The position numbers and the translations under genes were made by a program. Source: Coemansia sp. RSA 1200 (Eukaryota > Kickxellomycota > Kickxellomycetes > Kickxellales > Kickxellaceae). From it: 64,000 bases of DNA. The DNA is taken from NCBI GenBank assembly GCA_027578915.1, contig JANBTT010000011.1, forward strand, positions 124,001 to 188,000, written 5' to 3'. The notes beneath the pieces are model-generated. The model saw nothing but the letters and a program-made list of their open reading frames with translations, had not been told where the DNA came from and did no database searches. Positions within the stretch are counted from its first letter, which is position 1. Each line of letters starts with the position of its first letter. Positions 43,170-54,037 of the stretch are shown here, piece after piece.

Positions 43170-44666
43170 TCACAGGTTACGGATGACTGCATTTGTAAAC
43201 TCGGTGGTCGAGTGCGAACCGCCTAGATCGGGGGTTCTGACGCCATCAATGCTGAGGGTCTTGTTGACTGCATTCTCAATCCTGTCGGCATGCTCGCCGA
43301 GCTGCAGGTGACGTAGCATGATGACTGACGACAGGATGAGCGATGACGGATTCGCCGTGTTTCTGCCCTGGATATCCTTGGCGACATGGCGCGATCCTGG
43401 CTCGAAGATTGCAAACTCGCGGCCATAGTTGGCGCCAGGCACGATACCAGGGCCGCCAATAAGCCCAGCACCAATGTTGCTTACAATGCTGCCGTAGAGA
43501 TTGGGCATCACCATCACGTCGAACTGCTGGGGCTTTCCAACAAGCTGCATTGCTGTGTTGTCAACAATCATGTCGTTGTACTGGATTGACGGGTACTCTT
43601 TGGCTACTGCCCGACATGTGTTGAGAAACAGGCCGTCGGCAAGCTTCATGATATTGGCCTTGTGCACAATCGTGACCTTCTTGCGGTTGTTGCGCAGCGC
43701 ATAGTCAAACGCATACCGCGCAATGCGCTCTGTCTTGGGCCGGGTGATGATCTTTAGAGATTCGACAACGCCCGGGAACGACTGGTGTTCGAGGCCAGAG
43801 TACTCGCCCTCGGTGTTTTCGCGGATAATGACAAAGTCAACGTCCTTGTGGCGCGAGTTGATGCCCGGGATGTTCTTGCAATGGGCAACCGAGGCGTAGA
43901 TGTCAAGCTCTTTGCGCATCGCCACGTTAAACGAGCTGTGGCCACGGCGGATGGGCGTATACAAGATGCCCTTCAGCCCAACCTTGTTTCTACGAAGGCT
44001 GGCAAGTGCCTCCTGCATAAGGTTGTCGCTCTCCTCGGTGAATCCAGAAAGATCAAACTGCTCAAATTCAACTGGGACCTTGGAGGCCTCAAACACAGCC
44101 TTCACAGATGCTGCTGTTTCTTGTCCGATACCGTCGCCGGGAATAAGCGTCACAGTGTATGTTCCACCATAGCACTTTGGGCCAACCGAATCCTAAAAAC
44201 AAACATACAAACAAACAAAACGCATCCTGCTCAAGGACAACAGCAGCAGCAACACCAATGATGATGACGACAAGGAAGATCCGTGGCAATGATAGCGCTT
44301 TCTTATCAGTAATATTCGTGTTCTTTTGATGCACAGCGATAAGGAGCTGAACAATCCCGAAAAAGAGGGATTGCCCTGGGCTGCAATGGCACCCAAATAC
44401 TTGCCTCGACTACCGTACTCATGGCACGAGCTGAGAGGCGCGAGGCGACCTACAAATGAAAAAGTGCAACACGACATACAGGCCCTTGCGGTCTGGTTAG
44501 CGAGAATAGCGTATATTATTGAGCTGACTTCTAGTGTGCATTAGCTTGCTTATTGTTTGAATCCTTGAATAATTCGGCTACGCATTGACACAAGAATGCT
44601 ACTGGAAAAAAAAAAAAGAAAACCTACCTGCTTGAAAGCAGTTTGGCGAACAAGAGACCTGAACAT
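43170..44666 (-). CDS. IDH1: NAD-dependent isocitrate dehydrogenase, regulatory subunit type
   Basis: Three exons: 44666-44628 (13 codons), 44449-44405 (15 codons) and 44192-43170, giving 368 aa. Exons 1-2 encode a mitochondrial presequence, MFRSLVRQTAFKQVASRLS, rich in Arg and Ser. Exon 3 continues DSVGPKCYGGTYTVTLIPGDGIGQET. The segment IRENTEGEYSGLEHQSFPGVVES matches Idh1 (regulatory) better than Idh2, in which an Ile replaces the Leu after SG. NLYGSIVSNIGAGLIGGPG and the C-terminal HSTTEFTNAVI also fit. The heteromer oxidises isocitrate to 2-oxoglutarate in the citric acid cycle. Intron 2 most likely has a GC donor (GAG then GCAAGT). A GT donor nine bases earlier also keeps frame but is a poorer match. 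Confidence 0.92.
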
Positions 44667-45488
44667 GGCTATCCGTCGTCCTGTGCGTGTTAATAGATAG
44701 TGTATACGAAAGATGTAGCCCACAAGAAGGCCAGAAGAAAAAAAACAAGAGGCAATAGAACCGAATAATACGACGAGCTGGTAGTAGTAGTATCTGCTTG
44801 TGGAACAGAAAAAAAGTAAAAGCGAGAAAGAGAAAGAAAGAAGGAAAAGAGAGATAAAGAATCAAACTGCGCCATTGATAAGAAATGCGCCAAAGGCTTT
44901 TAACGGCTAGGCCCAGTCCAGTCCCTTTTACCATTGCTTTTGCTTTTGCAATGTCCGGCACAGCGCTCTATTCCGCACATACATTTTTCTTATCAAAAGA
45001 GTGGTGGTCGGATAAGTCATCCAAACACCATCATCCTCTGTATGCCGCACGCCGTATAGCTTTCCCAACAAAACAATCCCAATCGCGCAACGCTTAATCC
45101 AAAGAGGCAAAGAAAAGGACGAAGATATAGAGAAGAAAAAAGCGTAGGGAAGGGGCGCGGGTGTGTGCACGCGCCGGATCGCTGATTTGGCAATTGTTCT
45201 GTTTTCCGTCTTCAGTCATGGTCGCTCTTTCTTTGCGACTGTATTAACCGAAAGAAAGCTGGCATTGTTGTCCGTGTCAAACAGTTGATCGATCCGTATA
45301 TTGTCGCACTTCTTTATTACTAAATGATTAAATGTGCGTGTTCAAGTAGAGCTTTTGGATTACTGAATATGGGGAATATGTTGAGAAAGGGAAAATATAA
45401 TGAATGGATTATAAAGAATAGTCAAAGGAGGCAAGGCATGACGGATTTTGCATATCAGCGGCTGCAACTGCCTTCGTATGGACGGTAC
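44667..45488. other. Intergenic region between IDH1 and SEC27
   Basis: 822 bp. Contains the IDH1 promoter and SEC27 3' UTR, A-rich on the plus strand near 44730-44860. No gene is supported. Confidence 0.5.
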
Positions 45489-48307
45489 TTACTCTACCGG
45501 CGAGGCCTCGTGGAATTCATCCTCGTCGTCTTGATCGGTCATGTCGATCACCGGTTCCACATCGCCATTTGCCAAAGGCACTTTAGCATCGCCCCCTTCA
45601 GCACTATTAGAGGTTTGCTCCTCATTCAAGAGATCCCTGAATATGTCAGCCGAATGTTTCGGATACTCAGCAGCTGGAATGGTCGGTGCGGTTGCTGAGA
45701 GCTCAGATGCAACAGCCAGCCCACGCTCAAAGTTGGAGAATAGATTAGGGTGTTGGGCAGGGCTAGCAATTGCATCTGCCGCCTTGTGCTTCTCAAGTCC
45801 CTCCAGATGCGCCTTCCACTTGGGCACAATCTCGTCGGTCTTTGCAGGGAGATAGGTGCGTGCAAACAGCGCGGCTTCGGGTATCCGATTGCTATGGAGC
45901 AGAAGGTCCAGACACTTTTCGTTCTGTTTGAGCGTCTGGTAGCACGTAAATGCCACATTGTTTGCACCTGCAGCCTCGGCCGCCTCCGCCAGTCTTTCCA
46001 GGCCAGCAGCGTTGCCAGACGAGGTATAGAGAATAAGTAGTCCACTCAGGTCCTTTGCGTTGAGCAAACAACGTTCTGCTGTGGCAAAATCCCACATACG
46101 CAGCGCGCAGTCGCCGACGATGCGCCACTTTGCCTCGGCACCGCTCTCCTCAGCAAGTCTGCAGGCAACATCAAGCTTCTTCAACTGGATGGCCAGGTCA
46201 AACTGCTGCTCAGGATCGGTGGTCACATCCAGCGCCAGCTCCTTCATCCCCTCGGCCTCAAGGAACTTTGCAATCTTGTGGCGCTGGTCAGACGGAACCG
46301 AGGGCAGCAGCTCCTGCGCCAGATCCATGTCGCCTCGCAGCACGGCGGTCTGGTACTCGATCACCGGCAGCGGCAGCACGTAGCTGACAACACTGACGCT
46401 CTTGTCGGCCAGATAGACACGGTTGTCTCTGGCCACGTAGCCAAGCATCGACATCGACGTGTCAAAGTGCGAGATCGTAAAGACCTGGCCGCCCACAAGG
46501 TAGTTCAGCCTGTTCAGACTGTTCGTGTATATGAAGCAGTCACCAATCCAGCATCCGGACTTTACTGATTCCTGAATCTCAGTGACAAACTCAATGGCCT
46601 CTTCAACACCCTCCTCGCCTGTCTGGTTGCCGCTCTGCTGGGCGCTCTCGAGGAATGCGTCACGGTTGTACCGAAGAACAAAGTACGAGTCGTCAGTGGC
46701 AACCGCAAAGATGTCACCGCTGTCAGACCAAAACACCTTTTTTGCGTCCACATCAATGCGACGCACAACAAGCTCGGTTTCCCAGTCATACAGCGTCAGC
46801 GTGCCGCCAGCCCCACGTACCCCAAGCAGACTGCCTCCAAAGATCTCCTCGGCAGAATAGCCGATGCTTGCCAAGGCAGACATCGCCGGCTGCGGCTTCT
46901 CTTTGAAGTTCTTAAACAGCTTGATTGATGTCGAGGACTCGCGCACGGCGTACTCGTTCGAGTTCTGTGCCCAAACAAACTCCTTCCCGGAGCCAAACGA
47001 CTTGTTGCGCCATGCAAGCGCAGTGTAGATTATGTACTCGCCATCGCCGCACACGACCACGAAACGACCATTCGGACTGTGCTTCAAAATATACGGATAC
47101 ACCTCGCAGCTGCCCAAGTCCTTGACCGAAAGCGAGATGCGCTCACCGTCGCCAACACCAGAATCCATGCTGGTCTTGACGTTTGCGCTTCTGACCTCGT
47201 TCTGCTTGGACCAGATTATCCTGCCGTTTGTATCCATGCTGACGGCTGGGTCGTCGCGGCCAAGCGAAAGAACAACAATGCCCTTTTCGTGACCAATGGC
47301 AACAGTGTTGGAGCCTTGGCTGTAGCCGATGGTCCACACGCGCTCCATCCCGTAGTTGAGCGAGGATTCAAGACGGTATGTGCTCGAGTTCCACAGGCGA
47401 CATGTTCCATCCTCGCTTCCCGTCATGATAATTGGCAGCGATGGATGGAAGGCAACGGTAACAACGTTGTCAGCATGGCCCTCAAGCGTCTGCACGCACG
47501 ATGTGTTCTGGTAGTCCCACACTTTGGCACAAAAGTCGTCTGCGCCGCTGACCAGGTACGGCTTGTCGCTTCCGTGGTAGTAGTCAATGGCGTTGATGCC
47601 CTTAATATGGCCCTCGATGGTGTAGTTGGGGGTTGGCGATCCGAGGTTCCACACCTTGATGGTCTTGTCCAAGCTGGCGGAAGCAAATGTGTTTGTATCC
47701 TTTGGATTGATAGCCAACCCCATCACAAAGTGGGTGTGGCCCTCGAACATCTGCACACACTTCCAATTCTTTTCCCAGTCCCACAGCTTGATCGACATGT
47801 CGTCGGAGCTTGTCAGCACATACGGCAGTGTCGGGTGCACGGCTACGCAGCGGATGTAATCCTGGTGCGCGTCAAACGCTGCAACGCGCTCGTGCGTGTT
47901 GTAGTTGAATACTCGCAGCTGCATGTCGTCCGACCCCGCAACAATCCAGTTCTTGCGCGCAACAAACTTGACGGTCCGCACAGGCATGTCGCTCACCTCA
48001 AACGTCTTGATCTCAGTCTGCGTCTCATAGTTCCAGATGTGGACCTTTCCATCGTACAGCGATGCTACCACCCATGGCTCCGTTGGATGCATGTCGATGG
48101 CTTTTATGCGGTCCGTCCGCACCGAAAGCTTCTTCTACAGGTTCTGCAATGCGAGTTTGGATTAAACACAAGGGATATGCTGGCAGAAGTTAGCAAAAAC
48201 AAGGTACACAACCACGTCGTATTGCTGGGCATATTGTGTTGTTTGCCTAAGTCTGCCAAGCAGCAAGCAATGTATGGATGGATTCTTACTTTAACATCGA
48301 GCTGCAT
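45489..48307 (-). CDS. SEC27: Coatomer (COPI) subunit beta'
   Basis: Two exons: a six-codon exon 48307-48290 (MQLDVK, then GTAAGAATCC) and 48134-45489 (after CTGTAG), 887 aa. The join reads MQLDVKKKLSVRTDRIKAIDMHPTEPW, the expected start of this subunit. Residues 1-310 hold a first WD40 propeller (for example IKLWDWEKNWKC, IKVWNL, AKVWDYQ, CRLWN), which binds dilysine cargo motifs in the family. A second, weaker propeller spans about 320-600. The rest is an alpha-solenoid with the COPI-specific KIAKFLEAEGMKELAL segment. The C-terminus is acidic (DMTDQDDEDEFHEASPVE). The protein works in retrograde Golgi-to-ER vesicle coats. Length is close to the yeast protein. The tiny first exon would be missed by single-exon prediction. 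Confidence 0.95.
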
Positions 48308-48941
48308 GCCCTACAAAGTCCCATTGAACCAAATGAAAATGCAGAACAGAATGGTGGCAGTTTTGCACGGTTAGTAACCAGAAAAAAAAACAACAACAGC
48401 GCCCGGACCTGCCCTGTTCTAGTGTTTGCGCATAAGAGATTGAGCGGCCGCAAATAGACCACAGACACAGACACAGACACAGGCAGCAGTAGCATGGCTG
48501 TTTTTGTCTGTTCTACCTATGCTTACCATCTTCAAATGTCGTTCGCTGGTCGTAGTGTTGACAATAGTAATAATAATAACAACAATCCCTGTTCGGTACA
48601 AGGCAAAGCAAAAACAAAAAGGAGCGCCGATTCAGTAGAACGGAAGAAGAGTAATGCAGTCCTGGGCTATACTCTCAACAGCGGTGTTTGCAACGTTAAT
48701 AGGACAGAAGATGGTGGACAAGCGCGAATCTACGCAATTTTTATTATTTAAGAGTAGATGAAGACGAAGAAATGTGAGAGACCAAACTCAAAAGACCATA
48801 CTCTGCTGTCAAATAGCGAATGGTTGGAGGGATTTAACTCCCCTACTCTCAATAGAGCAACTGCTGATCAAGGTGTTGATTAGTGTTTGTGACAATTAAA
48901 TCGGTTTCCAAAAAGGAAAAAATGAACCGGCATGTGTCTTT
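48308..48941. other. Intergenic region between SEC27 and MATE 4
   Basis: 634 bp with an (ACACAG)n run. No gene is seen. Confidence 0.5.
48461..48483. repeat. (ACACAG)n repeat
   Basis: About four hexamer units in the promoter region of SEC27. Confidence 0.7.
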
Positions 48942-50579
48942 TCAATCCTCATCCTCATCTTCGATACAGTTGTTAGCGAATGCGAGACTGTCTTCCGATA
49001 CGCGCACCATGCAGTTTTGCACCTCATTGCGCCAGTTTGTGCGTGCAAAGATCAGTAGCTGCATCAGCACGGTCAGCCCCACGCCAGCACCAATGCCATA
49101 CCATAGCCCAACGGCGCCGGCATGTGGACGGCCATAGGTCAGATACAGCGCAATAGGAAAGCCAACCAAGTAGTACGCAACAAAGTTTATCAGGGCGCCA
49201 ACGTACTGGCGGCCCAGGCTGCGCAGCACGCCAGATGCAACGCTGTTCACCGCGTCCAGCATCTGGAAGATGGCACAGGCGGAGATTAGCACTGCTACCA
49301 TCGCAACGATCTCTTTGTCGTTAGAATAAATTCTCCCCCACCAGCTGCCAACAAAAGTGGCTAAGACGATTGTCGCGACGCCGATGTAAACGCCCGCTGA
49401 AATCCCAAGCCATACTGTCAGCCTTGCTCTGCGCACGCGTGCCTGGCCCAGGAGGTTACCCACCCGATTACACACAGCCACGCTCACGCCGTCCGAGAAC
49501 TGGTAGGCAAAGCCGCAAGTGTTGATTATAATCCCTTGCGCTGCCAGAGTCGTGCTTCCAAGGTAGCTCGATGCAAGTACAACCAGATCCAGAATCCACC
49601 ACTCGGCACACAGCATGATCATTGACGGGAAGGCGAGCTGGAAGTACTGGGGCATGGTCTTGAACGCCTGGATTGTCCAGCCGCCCCACGCATGCCTCGC
49701 AACACTGCACCGCACGTAAAGGACAATTGCTGCAAGCATCAGCCAGTTTGTCAAGACGCTTGCTGCCGCAGCCCCAAGGAACCCGAATCCAAGGACAGAA
49801 GACCAGACAAAGAGATAGCTGGCTATGACCTGGATGGGTGCTATTACCAGCAGGATGTTGATGCTGGCATACATTATCTCCTGGGCCTGGAGGAAGCATT
49901 TAGCGCATTCGTAGTACATCCATGGCAGCAGACCAGCCATGTTCACACGCATGAAGCTCCCGCACAGCATGGCAATATGCGGATCTTGGTTCAGCCAGAG
50001 CAGTATGGTCTCCAGGTACCACAGCACTGGGGATATGCACAGAAAGTACGCGGTGACTGCAATGATCCCACGCTGTAGATGAAAGCCAACAAGCGTCTTG
50101 TCCTGTGACGCTGTGAATGCAGTCGAGCAGAGCGTCTCCAGCGCAACTGCCAACCCAATGGACGGCGAATAGGCGACCACAAAGATGGTCATGTTGACCA
50201 ACCCCGATGCAGCGAGCTCGTCGGGGCCAATGTGTCCCAGAACATATATGTTGATGAACGTAGAGGAGTATTGAAGGATGTAGGCCAGAATAATGGGGAT
50301 GCTGTTTCTCACCAGTCTCTTTGTCTCTTGCGCAAGAATGGTGATCGTTGCTACAGAATCAGCCTCCGCATACTTTATGTTCTGTGAGGCAATGTCATTG
50401 ATGCCGTAAAGTGTGGGACAACCTCCTGGCATTGTTGCATCGGTGGTTGACGTGCAAGTTGAGATAGCCGGAAGCTGTTCTGATAGATTAGTGGAAGAAG
50501 CACCGCGGGTGCTCTGGGATAGAAGCCATTCAGACTCTAATCCGCGCGCTGCAGATTTTTGTTCAGTATCGGCAGCCAT
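48942..50579 (-). CDS. MATE-family transporter 4
   Basis: 545 aa from the ATG at 50579 (MAADTEQKSAARG). The open frame goes on upstream only to a GTG. About 95 polar residues precede the first helix. Motifs are GLAVALETLCSTAFTASQD, KTLVGFHLQRGI, AWGGWTIQAF and RVGNLLGQARVRRARL. It therefore has Glu where the other three have Asp in the A(L/M)DTFC motif, and Leu for Phe. The GQARVRRARL and SGVLRSLGRQ segments resemble MATE 1 (GQSRARRAKI, GGVLRSFGRQ), so 1 and 4 look like sister copies even though they are the most distant on the chromosome. The C-terminus is acidic (CIEDEDED). Same orientation as the others. Confidence 0.92.
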   Translation of the reverse strand: MAADTEQKSAARGLESEWLLSQSTRGASSTNLSEQLPAISTCTSTTDATMPGGCPTLYGINDIASQNIKYAEADSVATITILAQETKRLVRNSIPIILAYILQYSSTFINIYVLGHIGPDELAASGLVNMTIFVVAYSPSIGLAVALETLCSTAFTASQDKTLVGFHLQRGIIAVTAYFLCISPVLWYLETILLWLNQDPHIAMLCGSFMRVNMAGLLPWMYYECAKCFLQAQEIMYASINILLVIAPIQVIASYLFVWSSVLGFGFLGAAAASVLTNWLMLAAIVLYVRCSVARHAWGGWTIQAFKTMPQYFQLAFPSMIMLCAEWWILDLVVLASSYLGSTTLAAQGIIINTCGFAYQFSDGVSVAVCNRVGNLLGQARVRRARLTVWLGISAGVYIGVATIVLATFVGSWWGRIYSNDKEIVAMVAVLISACAIFQMLDAVNSVASGVLRSLGRQYVGALINFVAYYLVGFPIALYLTYGRPHAGAVGLWYGIGAGVGLTVLMQLLIFARTNWRNEVQNCMVRVSEDSLAFANNCIEDEDED

Positions 50580-51171
50580 GAGCGTAAGGCAATTATCAGC
50601 TATTGGCACATATAGTTAGTTTTTGAGCAATAAAGTGATATAAGGATACGGGAGCAGAGACGAATGGGTATTTTATTCTATGTAAACCACCGTTATTTTT
50701 CTAGAATAAGAGAGAGAGAAAAAAGAGTTGGTAAATAACAAGAAAAATAAGACATTCCATATGCCGAAACGACAAGAAACCAGTTTGAAAAGGCTGTTGG
50801 TTATTTTTTTCCATTTCATTCGACATGTGCATAATGACATGTCTGCGGGAAAGTGTGTAAACGGAAACCAGCGTTGTGCACTTTCTTGCGTGTCAATGAA
50901 GATCCACTTGGATTCCATTGCAATTAGACTGTTCTCAGAAACAATACGAGAAAACAAATTTCAGGATCCGTTTTTTCCCTCTGAGCCCTTCATGTCACCG
51001 AATTTCGAGGATTATTGGAGGTAAAAAAGATGGGTAGGAGAAGCACTGAGCTGAAAATACAAGTCAGAGAGGGGGCGGCGGTGACTCCAGATTCTTGTTT
51101 CCATATATTGGAAAGGAGAGCAAGATGTTTCATAAAGATACAGGTACATTCTAGTCATTTTGGCGTGGGAT
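50580..51171. other. Intergenic region between MATE 4 and the EXS gene
   Basis: 592 bp, A-rich on the plus strand. A plus-strand frame at 50728-51024 has Lys/Phe-rich chance composition. No gene is supported. Confidence 0.5.
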
Positions 51172-52512
51172 CTAATCCATGGCTGCTGCTTCCTTTTCAA
51201 TCCGCAGAAACGTCCACTGCCAGCGACGGTAGATTTCAAGCACGCTAAGCCAAAACCCGCCGTATGCCAATGCATCTATGTTGACATACGAGCTGAGTTT
51301 TAGCATCCAGACAATGCGTAGCAGAAAATCCACAACCATGGCTATGTAGTAGAGTCTCGGTGGTGAAAAGCAGAGCTTTGGTCGCAAGAGAACGGGGAAA
51401 ACGTGGGGCTTTTCTAGACTGACTGGGACAGGAAGCATAATATCTTGCCGGTCTAGTGCCTCTGCGGGAGAGAGTACATGCAATACAGGCTTTCTTTCGC
51501 CAGCCTCAGATTCAGACGACGCAGGATATTCGTTTGCTAAGCGATGAGAAGAGGGTTGTTGCTCGGGTGCAATAAGATTGGAAAGCTTCCAGCCACCTGC
51601 AAAGTGGACCAGATCCCAATCAAACGCAACGTCCCAGTAGAACGAGTAAAGCGAGTTGAAAGCCATAGAAGCAACCCACATGGCAAAAGCAGCCTCCAGA
51701 ACCCAGTCTGCGTGGTCTGAGTCCGTGGTTGCACTCTTGGCAGCCACTTTCTTCTGCACAGCCGAAAGAAAAATGACTGGAAACGACGAAGCGTACTTGA
51801 CTGCGTTGGCAATGTGTCGTCTAGAGTCGCTGCTGCCAGGAGGGGTATTCAAATACTCGTTCATACACTGGCGTAGGCGAAAGGCATATGGAGCAGCCAT
51901 TAGCAACACTCCAATGATCCCAGCGTCCGTACACATCGATTTCCTCTGAGCCGAACGGACGGCCATGGCCAGCAGTCCAACATCGGAGCCGGCGCCTCCA
52001 GGGTCCACCACATAAAAAGCAGCAGCTATATGGCACGCAACCAAGTAAACATCGGCGAAAATGCGTGCGCAGCTTGTCAGAATATCTGCCATGATTATGT
52101 CTGACAGGAAGATTGGGCTGTTCATGCTCGGTTGTACAATCCGAAACAACGATGCCATGAGCTGTCTACGCACAGTTCGACAGACCCGATTCTGCGGCAT
52201 CAGCAAAACACAGCCAACGGACATGTATGTTAGCACAACCACACAGGCCTGGGCTCTGGACGACGGAACCAGCGCACAGACAAGCCAGCCGGCAGCAGTC
52301 ACAAAGCCGATGACTGTGACCAGACGAAAGACGCTTTGGTGCGGCCCATCTTCCGTGTATCCGCCGCCGCCTAGTGTGGACGGGTGTGGAGCGAGCTGTA
52401 GAATCGGGCGGATCTTGACCCCGGCGCGTGCGAGTACCAGGAGGTTAACCGCCCACCCGAATCCAGCTAGTAGAGCCAGAAATAGCACCTGAAAAGCCAG
52501 CGGGAAATACAT
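51172..52512 (-). CDS. EXS-domain membrane protein, ERD1-like
   Basis: Single exon, 446 aa, ATG at 52512. About nine hydrophobic segments are visible. The EXS signature is present: PYAFRLRQCMNEYL, then HIANAVKYASSFPVIF, SLYSFYWDVAFDWDL, and near the C-terminus IDALAYGGFWLSVLEIYRRWQWTFLRIE. There is no SPX domain, which separates it from the XPR1/Syg1 phosphate exporters and places it with Erd1. Yeast Erd1 sits in the Golgi, returns phosphate released by glycosylation to the cytosol and is needed for retention of ER luminal proteins. A polar insertion of about 60 residues (around 320-385) splits the EXS domain and makes the protein longer than yeast Erd1 (about 360 aa). Orthology is inferred from the domain alone. 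Confidence 0.82.
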   Translation of the reverse strand: MYFPLAFQVLFLALLAGFGWAVNLLVLARAGVKIRPILQLAPHPSTLGGGGYTEDGPHQSVFRLVTVIGFVTAAGWLVCALVPSSRAQACVVVLTYMSVGCVLLMPQNRVCRTVRRQLMASLFRIVQPSMNSPIFLSDIIMADILTSCARIFADVYLVACHIAAAFYVVDPGGAGSDVGLLAMAVRSAQRKSMCTDAGIIGVLLMAAPYAFRLRQCMNEYLNTPPGSSDSRRHIANAVKYASSFPVIFLSAVQKKVAAKSATTDSDHADWVLEAAFAMWVASMAFNSLYSFYWDVAFDWDLVHFAGGWKLSNLIAPEQQPSSHRLANEYPASSESEAGERKPVLHVLSPAEALDRQDIMLPVPVSLEKPHVFPVLLRPKLCFSPPRLYYIAMVVDFLLRIVWMLKLSSYVNIDALAYGGFWLSVLEIYRRWQWTFLRIEKEAAAMD

Positions 52513-52724
52513 TTCTCAGAGCAATGCATCAACGGCAGCGAGGCGGCGTGCTTACGAACACAGGTCAACACGACAGCAGCTTCTGGGAACCAATGTAAAA
52601 GAATAAACAGATTTGAATTGGAACGAAAAAAACAAAATAAAAGAGGAAAGAAGCCACTTTGCAAATGGTAGAGATTTTGTTGAGCATTTCCGAGTGGGAG
52701 GGGGTGGAACTAGTTTTTGAGCTC

Positions 52725-53510
52725 CTAGTGCTGCAAACGCTTCAGGTAGGCGTTCCATCCGGCCTCCTGGTAGCGCAGGGCCTCGGCCACAGGGTCCTTG
52801 TCTGGGCCGTAGATGGCGCGGCCAACAATGATGACGTCGGAGCCGTTGGCGGTAACAATGGCATCGGGAGTGCGGTACTGCTGGCCCAGCGCATCGCCTG
52901 ATGCATGAAGACCTACGCCAGGCGTCATGGTGAGCAGATCGCGGTCTTCGGTGAATCTGCGTGAGCCGATAAAGCCAATGACAAAGCTGTTTCTGACAGC
53001 CATCTCGACGGTCTTTTCGGTGTACGCGCCGGTTGCCAGCATCCCCTTGCTCGACATCTCAGCCAGCAGCAGCAGCCCACGCCCGCCCGACTCGCCAACC
53101 TCAGCCAGACCCTGGATGATCCCCTCGCCTGGAACAGTGTGGCAGTTGGTGATGTGTGCCCAGTCTGCAATGCGGTAGATGCCGCCGCCGTACTGGAGCT
53201 TGACGGTATTGCCAATGTCTGCGAACTTGCGGTCCTCGAAGATCAGAAAGTCGTGCTTCTCTGCCAGCGCCGCCAGACTCTCGGCAAGGTGTGCGTCAAA
53301 GTCAGCAATAATGTCTACGTGGGTCTTGAGAATGCAGATGTACGGACCCACCTTGTCGGCAAGATCCAACAGCTCAGCCTTGGAGCTCACATCGGCGGCC
53401 AGCGAGAGGTTGGTCTTTTTGCGCTCCATGATTGCAAAGAGCCTCTTCACAAGCGGGTGGGTGTGCTGCTCGGCGCGCTGCGCGTATGTCTGCTGCGAAA
53501 ACGAAGCCAT
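52725..53510 (-). CDS. URA3: Orotidine 5'-phosphate decarboxylase
   Basis: Single exon, 261 aa from the ATG at 53510. Upstream in-frame sequence is leader. Diagnostic motifs are ICILKTHVDIIADF, the catalytic FEDRKFADIGNTVKLQY (Asp-Lys-Asp network), WAHITNCHTVPGEGI, and the phosphate-binding GVGLHASGDALGQQYRTP with IIVGRAIYG. It converts OMP to UMP, the last step of pyrimidine synthesis, in the cytosol. Length is normal. It is on the same strand as ERD1-like (212 bp apart) and DED1. Confidence 0.97.
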   Translation of the reverse strand: MASFSQQTYAQRAEQHTHPLVKRLFAIMERKKTNLSLAADVSSKAELLDLADKVGPYICILKTHVDIIADFDAHLAESLAALAEKHDFLIFEDRKFADIGNTVKLQYGGGIYRIADWAHITNCHTVPGEGIIQGLAEVGESGGRGLLLLAEMSSKGMLATGAYTEKTVEMAVRNSFVIGFIGSRRFTEDRDLLTMTPGVGLHASGDALGQQYRTPDAIVTANGSDVIIVGRAIYGPDKDPVAEALRYQEAGWNAYLKRLQH

Positions 53511-54037
53511 GGTTGACTGGGATGGCAGAGAGCGTTGATGTTGACGGGAATAGAAGCAGAGGAAAAGGAGGGGAGAAAGGTGATTATGATGGGGAAGACC
53601 TTTATTTTTTTGAAAGAAAAAAGTTGATTTATTATTAATCAAGTTTGTTGGGTCTACATCTAGAGTCCCAACCTGGCAATGTAATAAAATAATGGGTAAT
53701 ATATGGTGGTTTCAAAGGGCGTGGAGAGGAAAGCGAGACCCACACGCAGAGTCATCTTCCAGCCAAGGCAAGCACCACCCTCTTCACAAAACAGAGCAAA
53801 GAAAAACAAACAAACAAACAAACAGAGAAATGTATCCACACAAAGCAAAAAAAGATTTAAAAGCCTGGCGATAAGGAAGTTTGACGTACGCGAGAAAGCC
53901 TCACCATATATTACACAGCGGAGTTGTAGTAGTAGTAGTAAGATCAAGAGGGGGAGTTGCACACGTCGAGCAGGGGACAGCAAAGATCTGGGCATTCAGG
54001 ATCCAGAATCTAAGACCCGTCACGGAGCGGAAATGAG
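53511..54037. other. Intergenic region between URA3 and DED1
   Basis: 527 bp: URA3 promoter and DED1 3' UTR. It holds an (AAAC)n-type run near 53807-53823 and a (AGT)n run near 53926-53940. No gene is seen. Confidence 0.5.

Noticed and set aside
44932..44953. Short inverted repeat CATTGC...GCAATG
   Set aside because: A 6-bp stem with a 10-nt T-rich loop is expected often by chance and is not linked to any element.
47079..48374. 431-codon plus-strand ORF
   Set aside because: It lies antisense to SEC27, whose WD40 and COPI motifs are unmistakable. The plus-strand translation is His/Val/Cys-rich with no family resemblance.
52725..53510. URA3 as a sign of vector or transformation marker
   Set aside because: It sits in continuous native sequence with its own flanks and neighbours, and no plasmid sequence is seen.
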